The notes under the pieces were generated by a model. That model did no database searches. It saw only the letters and a list, made by a program, of their open reading frames with translations, and was not told the origin of the DNA. Below are positions 47,093 through 56,293 of a stretch of 64,000 nt of DNA, piece after piece; positions within the stretch are counted from its first letter, which is position 1; every line of letters starts with the position of its first letter. Position numbers and translations under genes: made by a program. The stretch comes from CAVVST01 sp963750995 (GTDB taxonomy: Bacteria; Acidobacteriota; Vicinamibacteria; Vicinamibacterales; UBA2999), in the NCBI GenBank assembly GCA_963750995.1, contig CAVVST010000005.1, positions 496,001-560,000 of the forward strand, read 5' to 3'.

Positions 47093-47266
47093 AGGTCACA
47101 ATCCCAGATTCCTCAAAGAAGGCTGGCAGTTAACCGCGTGAGGTGATTTCCCTCTGTTTTACGCGTAATGGACAGGGGGATCCTGGTTGTGACCGCCCTT
47201 CTCCCCTTCTGGTCAGACGAAACGAGCAGGTCAGTCGGATTCCCCTCCTGAAAGGCAAGGTGTCGC

Positions 47267-48163
47267 ATGGTGACAATCAGAGTAACGGATCGCAAGGCTG
47301 ATGCTTGGTGTGATCGTCTTGATCGCCGGGCCGGCCTCCGCCGCGGACATCCGCGGTAATCATCTCGAGCCCGTTGACGATCACAGACGATAGCCAGCTT
47401 GTTGGCAACGTTACCTGCACCGTGACTGGCGCGGCGTGCATCACGATCGGCGCACCGGGCATAGCGCTCAGGCTGAATGGATTCTCGATCACAGGACAGG
47501 GCGATGCCGTCACCGGCTGCGGTGGCAGCGCAGTCGGAGGTGAGCACGGACTTCTGGTTAATGGCATGCGGGGCGTCATCATTCAGGGACCCGGAGTCAT
47601 CCAGAGATTCCGTGCTCACGGAATCATCATCACTGGCTCCAGTTCGCGAGTGCTTGTGACCCAAGTGACCGCAGCAACGAATTGCAATTCCGGGATTATC
47701 GTGACCGGCGCTTCTTCCGACAATGATGTTCACGAAAGCACTTTCGTCAACAACGGTAACAGCGCCGCCCCGTGCGGCGGTATATGACTGGCGGGCGGCG
47801 CTAGCCGCAACCGGCTCCGTGCGAACCGGTTAAGTGGGAATGGTTACGCAGGCCAGGGTGGCAACTTCGGCATCGGTCTTGTCAATCCTGGCACCAACGA
47901 CAACGTCATAGTCGACAACATCGTCTTCGGCAACACAAACGGCATCGTGCTCGTTGCTGGAGTCGAAGGCAACGTCGTCTTCAGAAACCGCGTTCTCGGC
48001 AATCCCGCTTCAAGTGCCCGTAAACAATCCAGGGACGGCTGGCGTCGATATTCGAATCCTTGCGGCTCCCGGAGCTAACGTAGTGGAGGGTAACGTTTGC
48101 CTCACGACGGCTAATGCCGTGTGTTCGATCACAATCACAATTGATCCGCGCTTACAGCGCTAA
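47267..48163 (+). CDS. Exported right-handed beta-helix protein (several frameshifts)
   Basis: The N-terminal signal helix LMLGVIVLIAGPASAAD begins near 47295 (starts at 47267 or 47300). Repeats of about 23 residues typical of parallel beta-helix (NosD/pectate-lyase-like) proteins follow: TCTVTGAACITIGAPGIALR, NGMRGVIIQGPGVIQRFRAH, IVTGASSDNDVHESTFVNNG, FGIGLVNPGTNDNVIVDNIV and FGNTNGIVLVAGVEGNVVFR, ending DPRLQR at 48163. Frame changes near 47370, 47785 and 48005. Secreted; may bind or cleave polysaccharide, but no catalytic residues can be named. Next gene starts 25 bp on. Confidence 0.65.
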
Positions 48164-48187
48164 GGGTCCATCGGGATAAGGAGGCCT

Positions 48188-48787
48188 ATGCGAAACGTCC
48201 CCTCGTTAGCGTTATTGCTGCTTGCGCTGAGCGAGCCGGCATTAGCGCAATCTGGTGTCTTCGTCTCGGGCGACATATTTGCTGATCACAAGCGGTTCTC
48301 GGGTAACTCGACCGATTCAACGCTCAACGTGACGGGTACTGGCGGCGGCGGAGGTGTAGGCTATCAAGTCTCGGATCGGTGGGATGTGCGTGGCGAAGTT
48401 GAGGTTGGCGGAACGACCACCATTCGGGAGGAGCTAGTCCCAAACGTTACAGCATTCCAGTCACGAACTCGGAATCAAATCACTGCGTTTACCGCGTTGG
48501 CCGGATTTTCGCCGGCAACTGGTTCCCGCGTACGGTTTACAGTTCTCGGTGGAATCAGCTTTCTCCACGTCGCGACGGAGTTCGACTCTGTTCCACCAGG
48601 CCTGGTGGTCGTTGCGCACACCGACATCGACAATGTCGTATCCCCGATAGTGGGGGTGGAAATGCCGCTCATTCTCGGTGCGCATTTCAGCGTTGTGCCT
48701 GCGTTACGAGTGAATGCATTTGCATTGCGGACAAATGGCATCAACGGCTTTGCGCTTCGGCCCGGTATCGCAGTACGGATCCGATGA
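48188..48787 (+). CDS. Outer-membrane beta-barrel protein, small
   Basis: 199 residues from ATG at 48188, preceded by AAGGAGG, a perfect ribosome-binding site. Signal peptide NVPSLALLLLALSEPALAQ, then an eight-strand-type barrel: GVFVSGDIFADHKRFSG, GGVGYQVSDRWDVRGEVEVG, ITAFTALAGFSPATGSRVRF and HFSVVPALRVNAFALR. The C-terminus is IAVRIR rather than a terminal aromatic. Resembles OmpA/OmpW-type small barrels of unknown role. Frame intact; probably co-transcribed with the beta-helix gene. Confidence 0.75.
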   Translation: MRNVPSLALLLLALSEPALAQSGVFVSGDIFADHKRFSGNSTDSTLNVTGTGGGGGVGYQVSDRWDVRGEVEVGGTTTIREELVPNVTAFQSRTRNQITAFTALAGFSPATGSRVRFTVLGGISFLHVATEFDSVPPGLVVVAHTDIDNVVSPIVGVEMPLILGAHFSVVPALRVNAFALRTNGINGFALRPGIAVRIR

Positions 48788-48924
48788 TCGAAGCGGAGCT
48801 GAGAATTCAGCAACCCAAAGGACAGGGATCCCAAGCCAGAAGCAATGTCCAGCAAGGCTCGCGAATCAAAGGCGAGATAAAGTTTGCTGCAGTGAAGTCG
48901 ATTTCCCTCCAAAGACCTAATCGA

Positions 48925-49572
48925 CTATCGGACGTACACTTCAGCAGACCACTGCCAGTTTTGACGGCGCGACACCAATCGCAGGCCTGCGCCCTCGATC
49001 ACCTGTGTCATGCGCTCGACGGGGTGAACAAACGCCCGGAACGGATTTGCCCGAATCCTGCGGATCGCATTCTCGAACGCAATGGCCGCACGCACGTACC
49101 AGACATCACGCGGATAGGAATAGGCGAAATAGCGCTCCGCATGTCGCAGCGATTCCTCGAGGAGTGGCTGGTCCACGGATAGCAGCACACGACGCGGTCG
49201 AGTGTCACCACCGTGGCCGTCGGAATGTTGTGCGCGTGGTCGAGGAAATCGCCAGGCACCAGCCGAACGACGCCGCTCCCGTCCGCGGCGGATGGCCTCT
49301 TCGGTGGCGGCCGCCAGATTCGCGGGGGAGGCATCAACCGCTATCGCCCGCTCAACGCCGTGTTCGAGCAGTTCGAACGTCAAGGCGCCCACGCCTGAAC
49401 CCACATCGAGCGCCGTGCCCCGGACCGCGCCACTCTCGAGAAGCAGGTCACGAAGGAGACGCGTCGTGGAACCCGGACCCTTCTTGCGATAGCTCGTCAA
49501 CTCGCGTCGCGCGATTTTCTCGTTGAAATGGGCGCTCGCGACCGCGCCGTAGGTCGAACAGCATGTGCTCAC
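48925..49572 (-). CDS. Class I SAM methyltransferase A (two compensating frameshifts)
   Basis: GTG at 49572 begins MSTCCSTYGAVASAHFNEKI. Then come ARRELTSYRKKGPGSTTRLL, the SAM motif TALDVGSGVGALTFELLEHG and VERAIAVDASPANLAAATEE. The frame shifts near 49285 to VVRLVPGDFLDHAHNIPTAT and VVTLDRVVCCYP, and near 49165 back to YSYPRDVWYVRAAIAFENAI, ending NWQWSAEVYVR. It is a paralogue of the methyltransferase at 55320-55960 (same FxExIAxxEL, YRxKGP and VTLDRVxxxYP motifs). Last gene of the ArsR-led operon, 14 bp after its neighbour. Substrate unknown. Confidence 0.72.
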   Translation of the reverse strand: MSTCCSTYGAVASAHFNEKIARRELTSYRKKGPGSTTRLLRDLLLESGAVRGTALDVGSGVGALTFELLEHGVERAIAVDASPANLAAATEEAIRRGRERRRSAGAWRFPRPRAQHSDGHGGDTRPRRVLLSVDQPLLEESLRHAERYFAYSYPRDVWYVRAAIAFENAIRRIRANPFRAFVHPVERMTQVIEGAGLRLVSRRQNWQWSAEVYVR

Positions 49573-49586
49573 AGCCGTCCAACCAT

Positions 49587-50378
49587 TCAGGCGCGAATCG
49601 GCTTCCGACCGTGGACATTGACGCCCACGACACCGTATTTCGTGGCGACAGCTTCCTTCGACGTACCTCGAAAGCAGTCGAATCGCTCTTTCAGCACGAC
49701 CCCCTGGAATCCAATGTCCGCAAGGAGCGAGATGAGCTCTGCCTCCGGCAGAGCGCCGGCGATTCAACCGGTCCAGAGGTCGATGTTCCGGCGAATGGAC
49801 TCCGACAGCTCGTTCGCCACAACGATGTCGCCATATAGGAACTGACCGCCTGGCTTCAGGATGCGGAAGACTTCGCCGAACGCCTCTCGTTTATTCGGAG
49901 TGAGGTTCAGCACACCGTTCGAGATCACAAAATCGACGGTGTCCGACTCGACGGGCAACGCGAGCGCATCTCCAAGCCGGACTTCGACGTTGTTGAGGCC
50001 CGTCGCACGGGCTCCGACGCGGGCGCGTTCGGCCATCGCCTCGGTCATATCCACGCCAATAGCCCGGCCACCGGGCCCTACTGCCTGAGCGGCAAGCAAT
50101 AAATCCATACCGGCACCGCATCCGATGTCGACGACCGTCGCTCCGGGCGACATCGGCGCGAGGCCGTGTGGATTGGCAACGCCGGCAAACGACGCCGTGG
50201 TATCCGCAGGAAGGGCAGAGAGGGCATGTGCGTCGTAGCCGAGCATCCCGCCGGCATACGCCGCCCCACGGTGAAAGTGGAACGCTCCGGACGGCTCCGT
50301 CGCGACGCGTGCGTAAATCGATTGAATCTCGGCGCGCAGTCTCAGGGTATCGAGATCGACGGGACAGGCGATGGCCAT
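49587..50378 (-). CDS. Class I SAM methyltransferase B, ArsM-like (one frameshift)
   Basis: ATG at 50378 has the ribosome-binding site GAGGTG, 12 bp after the MFS stop. SAM motif I is VVDIGCGAGMDLLLAAQAVG (from residue 82), then GRAIGVDMTEAMAERARVGA, DFVISNGVLNLTPNK and FRILKPGGQFLYGDIVVANE. After a shift near 49763 the C-terminus reads EAELISLLADIGFQGVVLKE and GTSKEAVATKYGVVGVNVHG. The core resembles arsenite methyltransferases, but the paired cysteines that bind arsenite in ArsM are not visible, so arsenic as substrate is uncertain. Co-transcribed with the MFS exporter. Confidence 0.75.
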
Positions 50379-50389
50379 AACGGTTCACC

Positions 50390-51665
50390 TCATATTGCGA
50401 ACGCGACTATGTCGCGCGCAGGCAACGAGTCCATTCGCAGAGCCACGACGACACCTGACGCAAAGGTAATCGCGGCGACCAGCCACACGCACGCTGAAAG
50501 GCCCGCGAGATCTGCGGTGATCCCGGCGAGCAATGCCCCGACGACATACCCAAAGTCGCGCCAGAGACGATAGACACCAACCGCCGATGCTCGCCACGAT
50601 GGCAGTGCGACGTCACCGATGGCCGCCAGAAGCGTGGGATACACCATTGCGGTACCGATGCCGAGCAACACACCACCTGTCGCGAAGCCATTGAAGTTCG
50701 CCGCGACGCTCACGACGACGATACCGAGAGCCTGCACCCACATCCCGCTTGCGATTAACCATTTCCGTCCGACGACGATCGGAGAGCGACCGGTAGCTAT
50801 CTGCGCAATGCCCCAGGTGGCGGGATAAATCGCCGCCAACGTCCCAATCTGGTCGAGGCCCAGGTTGGCGGCCGCGAACACGATCGGGAAGAGACCCCAC
50901 GCCATGCCATCGTTTAAATTGTTCACGAGGCCGGCTTGGGTGATCGTCGAGAGGTTGCGATCCGTGAGCGTCGTTCGCCAAAACACCTCGCGCCGAAGGG
51001 AGGATGCTCAGAGGACCGTGGAGACTGTCGATTCCAACGCGACGTGCGACTGACGTATCGCGAACGAGAAGCGCCGAGAGGCCCAGACCGACGGCGACGA
51101 ATGCGACGCCCGGATAAAAGGGTTCCGGACGCAGCCCGTGCGGGCCGCGATCCAGCCTGTGGCCAGCGCCGCGCCCGCCAGCGGCCACATATCCCGCGAA
51201 TTCGTTCAGGCCCATTGCCAGCCCGCGCTGCTGCGGACCCGACGAGATCGATCTTCATGATGACGGTCGTCGACCACGTCAAGCCCTGGCTGATGCCCAG
51301 CAGGGCGTTCGCCACGAGAATCCAGTTCCAGCTCGGGCGCCCACATCAGCAGGAAGGGCACCGGGAACCGCGACGAGCCATCCGGCGATCGAGCACGTGC
51401 TTCCGTCCGATACGGTCCGCGAGCCGGCCTGCGGCATAGTTCGTGAGCGCCTTTGTCAGGCCGAATACGACGATGAACGAGAGCACCGCCGTACGGGCGG
51501 CGAGATGAAATTCCTGCTCGGCGATCGGCGGAAGGATGCTGCGCTCCATGCCGACCATCGCGCCGACGAACGCATTGATGATGACGAGCAGCGTGAACTG
51601 CGCGAGGTTCTCCCGGAGTCCCAAACGGACGGTGGACGATCGTTGGACGTCACGTCCACCCTCAC
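50390..51665 (-). CDS. Major facilitator superfamily exporter (several frameshifts)
   Basis: GTG at 51665 overlaps the MBL gene stop (GTGA). Twelve helices can be traced across frames: AQFTLLVIINAFVGAMVGME, AVLSFIVVFGLTKALTNYAA, the MFS signature GRLADRIGRKHVL, NWILVANALLGISQGLTWST, VAFVAVGLGLSALLVRDTSV, LNDGMAWGLFPIVFAAANLG, WGIAQIATGRSPIVVGRKWL and ASAVGVYRLWRDFGYVVGAL. Frame changes near 51610, 51385, 51245, 51130 and 51000. About 420 residues, usual for the family. Drug or metabolite proton antiporter of the inner membrane; its cargo is probably the product of, or poison sensed by, the rest of the operon. Confidence 0.78.
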
Positions 51666-52411
51666 GCGCGCGTCCTGACCTCCTCGTGTCCTCGGTTGAA
51701 CGCGAGGACGCGCTCCATCTCGGCCGGTTTTGGCGGTACATCAGCGAGCGCTTCGATGAACGCCTCTCGATCACGCGAGAGCATCGTGATTCCAACGCTT
51801 CTCGAACCCGAGGGTGCTCGTGGGTTTTCCACTCAGGCCCGCGCCACACACCGACCCCGAGAAGTGTCCGGGATAGATCTCGAGATCGTCCGGCAGCGTC
51901 AGCAGCTTGTCGTGAAGGCTCGCATAGAGCTGCGCGGCATTCTCACGCGCTCGTCCAGGCAGATCGGGCCGGCCAACGGCGCCGACGAACAACGTGTCGC
52001 CCGTCAGGACGAACCATGGCTCGGTGCCTCGCTTCAGATCGGTCACCACGAGACAGACGCTCTCCGGCGAATGCCCTGGCGTATGAAGCACCTTCACCCG
52101 CGTGTTGCCGAGCTCGATCTCGTCACCGTCGCGAAGCGCGGTGAACGGGTAGCGTCACGTCTGCGGATTCGTGGACGCAGTACTGTGCGCCTGTCCGGCG
52201 GGCCAACTCACGGCCTCCGGAACGGTGATCCGCGTGCACATGCGTGTCGATGACATGCGTCAGGCGCAGATTCTTTGCTGGCCGCAAACGCGATGTACGC
52301 GTCGATGTCGTCGGCACGCGCGTCGACGACGGTGCCTTTGCCCAGCGTGCCGCAGCCAAAGAGATAGGCGGCGCACCCGAGATCAAAGTAGTAATAGGGT
52401 CGAAAGATCAT
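51662..52411 (-). CDS. MBL-fold hydrolase, persulfide-dioxygenase-like (three frameshifts)
   Basis: ATG at 52411 overlaps the stop of the rhodanese gene (ATGA). The start IFRPYYYFDLGCAAYLFGCG is followed by the metal motif THVIDTHVHADHRSGG (HxHxDH), CLVVTDLKRGTEPWFVLTGD (second metal Asp), VGAVGRPDLPG and EIYPGHFSGSVCG (third His). The end reads FIEALADVPPKPAEMERVLA to the stop at 51662. Frame changes near 52275, 52155 and 51785. The short glyoxalase-II-like MBL fold with a rhodanese partner is typical of ETHE1-type sulfur dioxygenases acting on glutathione persulfide. Confidence 0.78.
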
Positions 52412-53102
52412 CGGACGTCTCCATTAGAGCTCGCTGTTTCGACGGCAACCCGGCCGCCCGCCACTCCGGAAATCCTTCGCGTAGTCGGCGCGCTCGTCGT
52501 CCGTCGGGATCTCAGGATCTCGACGGCGCGATCCGCGTACACGCAGTAGGGTCCGCGGCAGTACGCCGACGTATCCTTCCCCTTGGGCAAGCTACGCAGT
52601 TGTTGTTGCAGCGCATCGACTGGAAAGGAGAGCGCGCCAGCAATGTGACCGGCGGCGTATTCGTTTGCGGGCCGGGTATCGAGCACGACGACATTCTTCG
52701 ACCGCGCTCGTTTCAAGAGGTCGCCCATCTCCACGGGCTCGGCGTCGCGAGCGGTCGCCGAAATGCTCGCGAACGAGACGTTCCAAGTCGGCGAGCTGAC
52801 GTTCGGCAACCGTTCGGATCGCCCTGGACAGATCGAAGACGCTCGGGATCCGACAGGCGGTAGAACACGAACAGGCCTTGCTTGCGGCTGTCGACCAGGG
52901 TCGCCTGCCGTAGCGCCTGGAGATGTTGGGACGTATTGGCCAGCGAGAGCCCAATCTCGGTCGCAAGCGAATCAACCGTTCGCTCCCCCTGAGCCAACAG
53001 CTCGAGGAGTTCCAGGCGGTGCGGGCTGGACAACGCCTTGCCGATGCGAGCGAATTCACCGTACAGGCGGCTCTTGAACTCTCGGTGCGTAACGTCGACC
53101 AT
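52408..53102 (-). CDS. ArsR-family repressor fused to a rhodanese domain (frameshifts)
   Basis: ATG at 53102. Residues 1 to about 95 are a winged-helix ArsR domain: EFARIGKALSSPHRLELLEL, LAQGERTVDSLATEIGLSLA and NTSQHLQALRQATLVDSRKQ. A linker helix (AIRTVAERQLADLERLVREH, in a shifted frame) leads to the rhodanese domain: NVVVLDTRPANEYAAGHIAG, then the active-site loop DTSAYCRGPYCVYADRAVEI with the catalytic Cys, and REGFPEWRAAGLP. Frame changes near 52825, 52740 and 52490. Single proteins of this type are known as sulfane-sulfur or metal-linked regulators. It leads the operon and is preceded by a palindromic operator. Confidence 0.82.
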
Positions 53103-53106
53103 AACT

Positions 53107-53126
53107 AAGTAATAAATATATTACTT
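53107..53126. promoter_or_regulatory. Palindromic operator of the ArsR-rhodanese gene
   Basis: AAGTAAT-N6-ATTACTT, perfect 7-bp arms, AT-rich in a GC-rich region. ArsR-family operators are typically imperfect 12-2-12 or similar palindromes of this kind placed over the promoter. It overlaps the predicted -10 box, so binding would block polymerase. Confidence 0.7.
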
Positions 53127-53142
53127 GACTATTGCGTGTCAA
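53115..53142 (-). promoter_or_regulatory. Sigma70-type promoter of the ArsR-led operon
   Basis: On the minus strand TTGACA (53142-53137) and TATATT (53120-53115) are separated by 16 bp. A start about 7 bases beyond the -10 box would leave only a 5- to 7-base leader before ATG 53102, so the transcript may be almost leaderless. No Shine-Dalgarno sequence is present before that ATG, which agrees. Confidence 0.6.
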
Positions 53143-53200
53143 GACGTCATGACCGATGCGCCAGAGTACCTGAGTCGAAACGCCGTGGGTCAATCGAGCG

Positions 53201-54742
53201 ATGAGTGAACGGCTTCGACTTGCCGATCTTCTCAGTGGTCTTTCGATCGTTGCCGATCTCGGATACGGCCTGCCGATTGACACGGCATTGCGCTCGTGTC
53301 TGATCGGAACGGCACTGGCGCGGCGCATGGCGCTGCCAGAACGTCAAGTCGCCGATGTCTTCTACGTGAGCCTGCTGTTCCACGTCGGATGCGTCGCCTA
53401 TGCCCATGAAACGTTCGAGCTGTTCGGGGACGACCAGGCAGTACGGCGGGCGGCTGTGGAGACAGACCTCACCGATATGCGCGATATCTTCGCGACGCTG
53501 ATCCCAGGAGCGACGCGAGGTCTTCCCGCCGCGGCGCGGATACGAGGCGCGGTGCGCATGGCGGTGTCAGGCCGTGCGTTCGGAAAAGCTCACGATCAGG
53601 CAAGCTGCGAGGTTGCACGAACCGTCTCTCGTCGCATCGGGCTTCCGGACACCATCAGCGACAGCCTGTCCGACATTCATGAATGGTGGAACGGCGCCGG
53701 CGCTCGTTCGCTACGCGGCGAGCGAATCGCCAGACCCGCGCGCATCGCGCGCGTGGCCACCGAGACCTCGGAGTTGCTCAGTCTCGGGGTTCGTGATGTC
53801 GTCGACGCGCTGCGACACCGTGCGCGAAAGACACTCGACCCGACAGTCGTAGAGCACCTCGCAGCCGTCAGCAACACAATCATCACGCAGATAACGAGCG
53901 GCGATCCTCGTGTGCACGTTCTCGACGCTGAACCATCGCCGGTCGTGGAGATAAGCGAAGCGGACCTGCCACGCATTGCTCGCGCCTTCGGCGAGTTGGC
54001 CGATCTCAAGAATCCCTTCACACATGGTCACGCTGCCAATGTCACCGGGCTCTCGCTGGCGACAGCCGACCGCCTCGGCCTGGATCGTCGAACCTGCGCG
54101 TGTCTCGAGATCGCAGCATACCTCCATGATGTGGGTCGTGTAGGCGTCTCCAATCGCATATGGGCGAAGGTTGGAGCACTCACGACCGCCGAATGGGAGC
54201 AGGTGCACCTGCATCCGTATCATTCAGAGCGCGTCCTTGCGTCGACGTCCGCGCTGAAGCCGATGGCACGCATTGTCGGAATGCATCACGAGCGGATCGA
54301 CGGCTCCGGCTACCACCGCGGCTGTCGGGGCAGAGATATCGATGTCGCCGCTCGCGTGCTGGCGTGCGCAGACGCGTTCCAGGCTATGACTCAGCGCCGG
54401 CCGCATCGGCCTGCTCTGGAACCAGCTCAGGCGCGAGACGAACTACTCGGTGAGGCGCGCGCCGGCAGACTTGACCCGGAGGTCGTTGCCACTGTCCTCG
54501 ACGCGAGCCATCTCACGGGCGGTCGACGTCAAGCCCTTCGTCCAGGAGGGCTGAGCGACCGCGAGGTGGAGGTACATGCAGCTCATCGTGGAAGGCTGTT
54601 CGAACCCCGAGATCGGGCGGCGTCTCGGGATTTCTCGTCGTATGCCGAACACCACGTGCAACACATCTACGACAAGATCGGTGTCTCTACCCGCGCCGCC
54701 GCGGTCCTCTTCGCCCTTGAACACGACCTCATGCGACGCTAA
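53201..54742 (+). CDS. HD-GYP-type phosphohydrolase with C-terminal LuxR helix-turn-helix (two late frameshifts)
   Basis: ATG at 53201, divergent from the ArsR gene. The first 250 residues hold one degenerate HD-type helical region (FYVSLLFHVGCVAYAHETFE). The second, GYP-type, domain is intact: FTHGHAANVTGLSLATADRL, CLEIAAYLHDVGRVGVSNRI, the HLHPYHSERVL helix and MHHERIDGSGYHRG. HD-GYP enzymes degrade cyclic di-GMP. In shifted frames the end reads LSDREVEV, MQLIVEGCSNPEIGRRLGIS and EHHVQHIYDKIGVSTRAAAV, a LuxR-type DNA-binding domain. Frame changes near 54575 and 54645. About 513 residues. A phosphodiesterase that also binds DNA would couple a second messenger to transcription directly. Confidence 0.8.
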   Translation: MSERLRLADLLSGLSIVADLGYGLPIDTALRSCLIGTALARRMALPERQVADVFYVSLLFHVGCVAYAHETFELFGDDQAVRRAAVETDLTDMRDIFATLIPGATRGLPAAARIRGAVRMAVSGRAFGKAHDQASCEVARTVSRRIGLPDTISDSLSDIHEWWNGAGARSLRGERIARPARIARVATETSELLSLGVRDVVDALRHRARKTLDPTVVEHLAAVSNTIITQITSGDPRVHVLDAEPSPVVEISEADLPRIARAFGELADLKNPFTHGHAANVTGLSLATADRLGLDRRTCACLEIAAYLHDVGRVGVSNRIWAKVGALTTAEWEQVHLHPYHSERVLASTSALKPMARIVGMHHERIDGSGYHRGCRGRDIDVAARVLACADAFQAMTQRRPHRPALEPAQARDELLGEARAGRLDPEVVATVLDASHLTGGRRQALRPGGLSDREVEVHAAHRGRLFEPRDRAASRDFSSYAEHHVQHIYDKIGVSTRAAAVLFALEHDLMRR

Positions 54743-54838
54743 TTCAGTCGAGCGCTTTCGCCACGCAGGGTAGGTAGGTCTACCGATGCGCAGGTCTCGG
54801 TCGGGTGCGATGCTTCCTCAACGAAAGGAGGCAGAGCC

Positions 54839-55319
54839 ATGAGAGTCGAACAGAGTGCGATTATCCACCGCTCGCCCGACGAGGTCTTTACATTCCTCGA
54901 GAATCGAGCGAATGACACAGCGTGGATGACGTCGGTCATGCAATCGGAGTGGCTCGACTCCGGCGGCACGCCTCGTGTAGGACGCCGGGGACGGATGGTT
55001 ATCAGAATCCTCCGTCGACGGATGAAATTCCTCGCCGAAGTGACGGACTACGTTCCGGGCCGTCGGATCGCACATCGCACCGTCGAAGGGCCACTCCCCC
55101 TCACCACGGCGTGCACCTGCGAGCCGGCCGACACGGCTGTCTCGCCACCGTCGTCGGCGAAGTCCATCCAATTCCGGGCGGGTGGGCCGGCAGGCTGGGG
55201 GGGCCATTTGTCGGACGTATCATTCAGCACGGATTTAAGGGCGACCTTGCGCGGCTCAAAGCCCTGCTGGAAGCGCAGCGCGATGACGGCGAGACCGGAT
55301 CGAAGCGCATCTCGGGTCC
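54839..55319 (+). CDS. SRPBCC-family protein (one frameshift, runs in frame into the next gene)
   Basis: ATG at 54839 after AAAGGAGG. The fold begins VEQSAIIHRSPDEVFTFLEN and RANDTAWMTSVMQSEWLDSG, then EVTDYVPGRRIAHRTVEGPL. After a shift near 55120 it continues CLATVVGEVHPIPGGWAGRL and RIIQHGFKGDLARLKALLEA. It is a cytoplasmic START-like ligand-binding domain of about 150 residues. No stop codon occurs between it and the methyltransferase in that frame, so either the two form one fused protein, or a second sequence error hides the stop (a TGA lies in a neighbouring frame at about 55285). Confidence 0.65.
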
Positions 55320-55960
55320 GATGCGTAATTTGCCTACCACAAGGGACTTCGGAGATTTCTACAACGCAAGAAAAGCAGCCTCTGAGCTGCGCAGCTATCG
55401 CGACAAGGGACCGATTCCTTCGACCAAGGCGCTCATCGAGGCACTCAAGACGGAGGGCGTCGAGGGTGCGACATTGATCGACATCGGCGGAGGGGATCGG
55501 GGCGATCCAGCACGAGCTGCTGGCCGCCGGGGCAGGCCATGTGACGAGCATCGATGCTTCCGACGGATACATCCAAACGGCGCGGGAGGAAAGCGGACGT
55601 CGAAGCCTCACCGGCCGGGTCTCCTACCATCACGGTGACTTCGTGGAGCTTGCTGAAACCATTCCTCCGGCCGACATCGTCACGCTCGACCGGGTTATCA
55701 ACGTTTATCCCGATTGGAAGCAGCTGATCCGCACTTCGGCGGCACGGGCTCGCCGCTTGTACGGGCTTGTTTATCCACGGGATACCCTCCCGGTCAGGAT
55801 GGTGGTGAGTGTGATGAATCTTGTCGTGTGGCGTGGACCCGTTCACGCCTCTGTGCGCTCGCCGGAGGTGATCGAGAGGCTGACACGTGAGGCAGGTCTC
55901 GTTCGGTGCTTCTCGAAGACGACAGGACCCTGGCAGGTTGCGGTCTTCCGCCGCCACTGA
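55320..55960 (+). CDS. Class I SAM methyltransferase C (one frameshift)
   Basis: From ATG at 55320: NLPTTRDFGDFYNARKAASE and LRSYRDKGPIPSTKALIEAL. The SAM motif is TLIDIGGG, broken by a shift near 55498 and continuing IGAIQHELLAAGAGHVTSID. Then come VSYHHGDFVELAETIPPADI, VTLDRVINVYPDWKQLIRTS and the end TTGPWQVAVFRRH. Paralogue of methyltransferase A (48925-49572), sharing the VTLDRVxxxYP and YPRD motifs. About 213 residues. Small-molecule methylation inferred; product unknown. Confidence 0.75.
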
Positions 55961-56011
55961 TGCCACGAACGCTCCGGCTTATTGAGCGGGGAGAAGTACG
56001 GAATCGTATCT

Positions 56012-56293
56012 CTACGCAAGCCCAAGACGTGTCGCTTCGACACCCAGTTTGAACCGAAGACCATCGCCGTCGAATGTCGGTTCTTTGGAGAGCAGCGTAA
56101 GGGCAGCCAGCTGCGACGGGTCGAATACCCGCTCAACGAAGGTTCCGGTCTGCAGACCCCCGCCGATCACTCGCACGGCGCCGACCAGGCGCGTGGCGAT
56201 GACAACTTCAACGGGCTCAAGGCAGAAGCGTCCCTCGGAGCACCCAGGAGCGTGACTCCTGGATTCAGATCGTCGAGTTCAATTGGTACGCAT
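56012..56293 (-). pseudogene. N-terminal relic of an SNF2-type helicase-related protein
   Basis: ATG at 56293 reads MRT, then after a shift ELDDLNPGVTLLG. Another frame gives CLEPVEVVIATRLVGAVRVI, VERVFDPSQLAALTLLSKEP and TFDGDGLRFKLGVEATRLGL before a stop at 56012. Large SNF2-like helicases of defence loci (DrmD-like) begin in this way (LDDLxPG, VEVV, FDGDGxxFRLxxEAxRLxLA). The ATPase domain that should follow is absent. The assignment is from memory of the motif order only. Confidence 0.45.
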
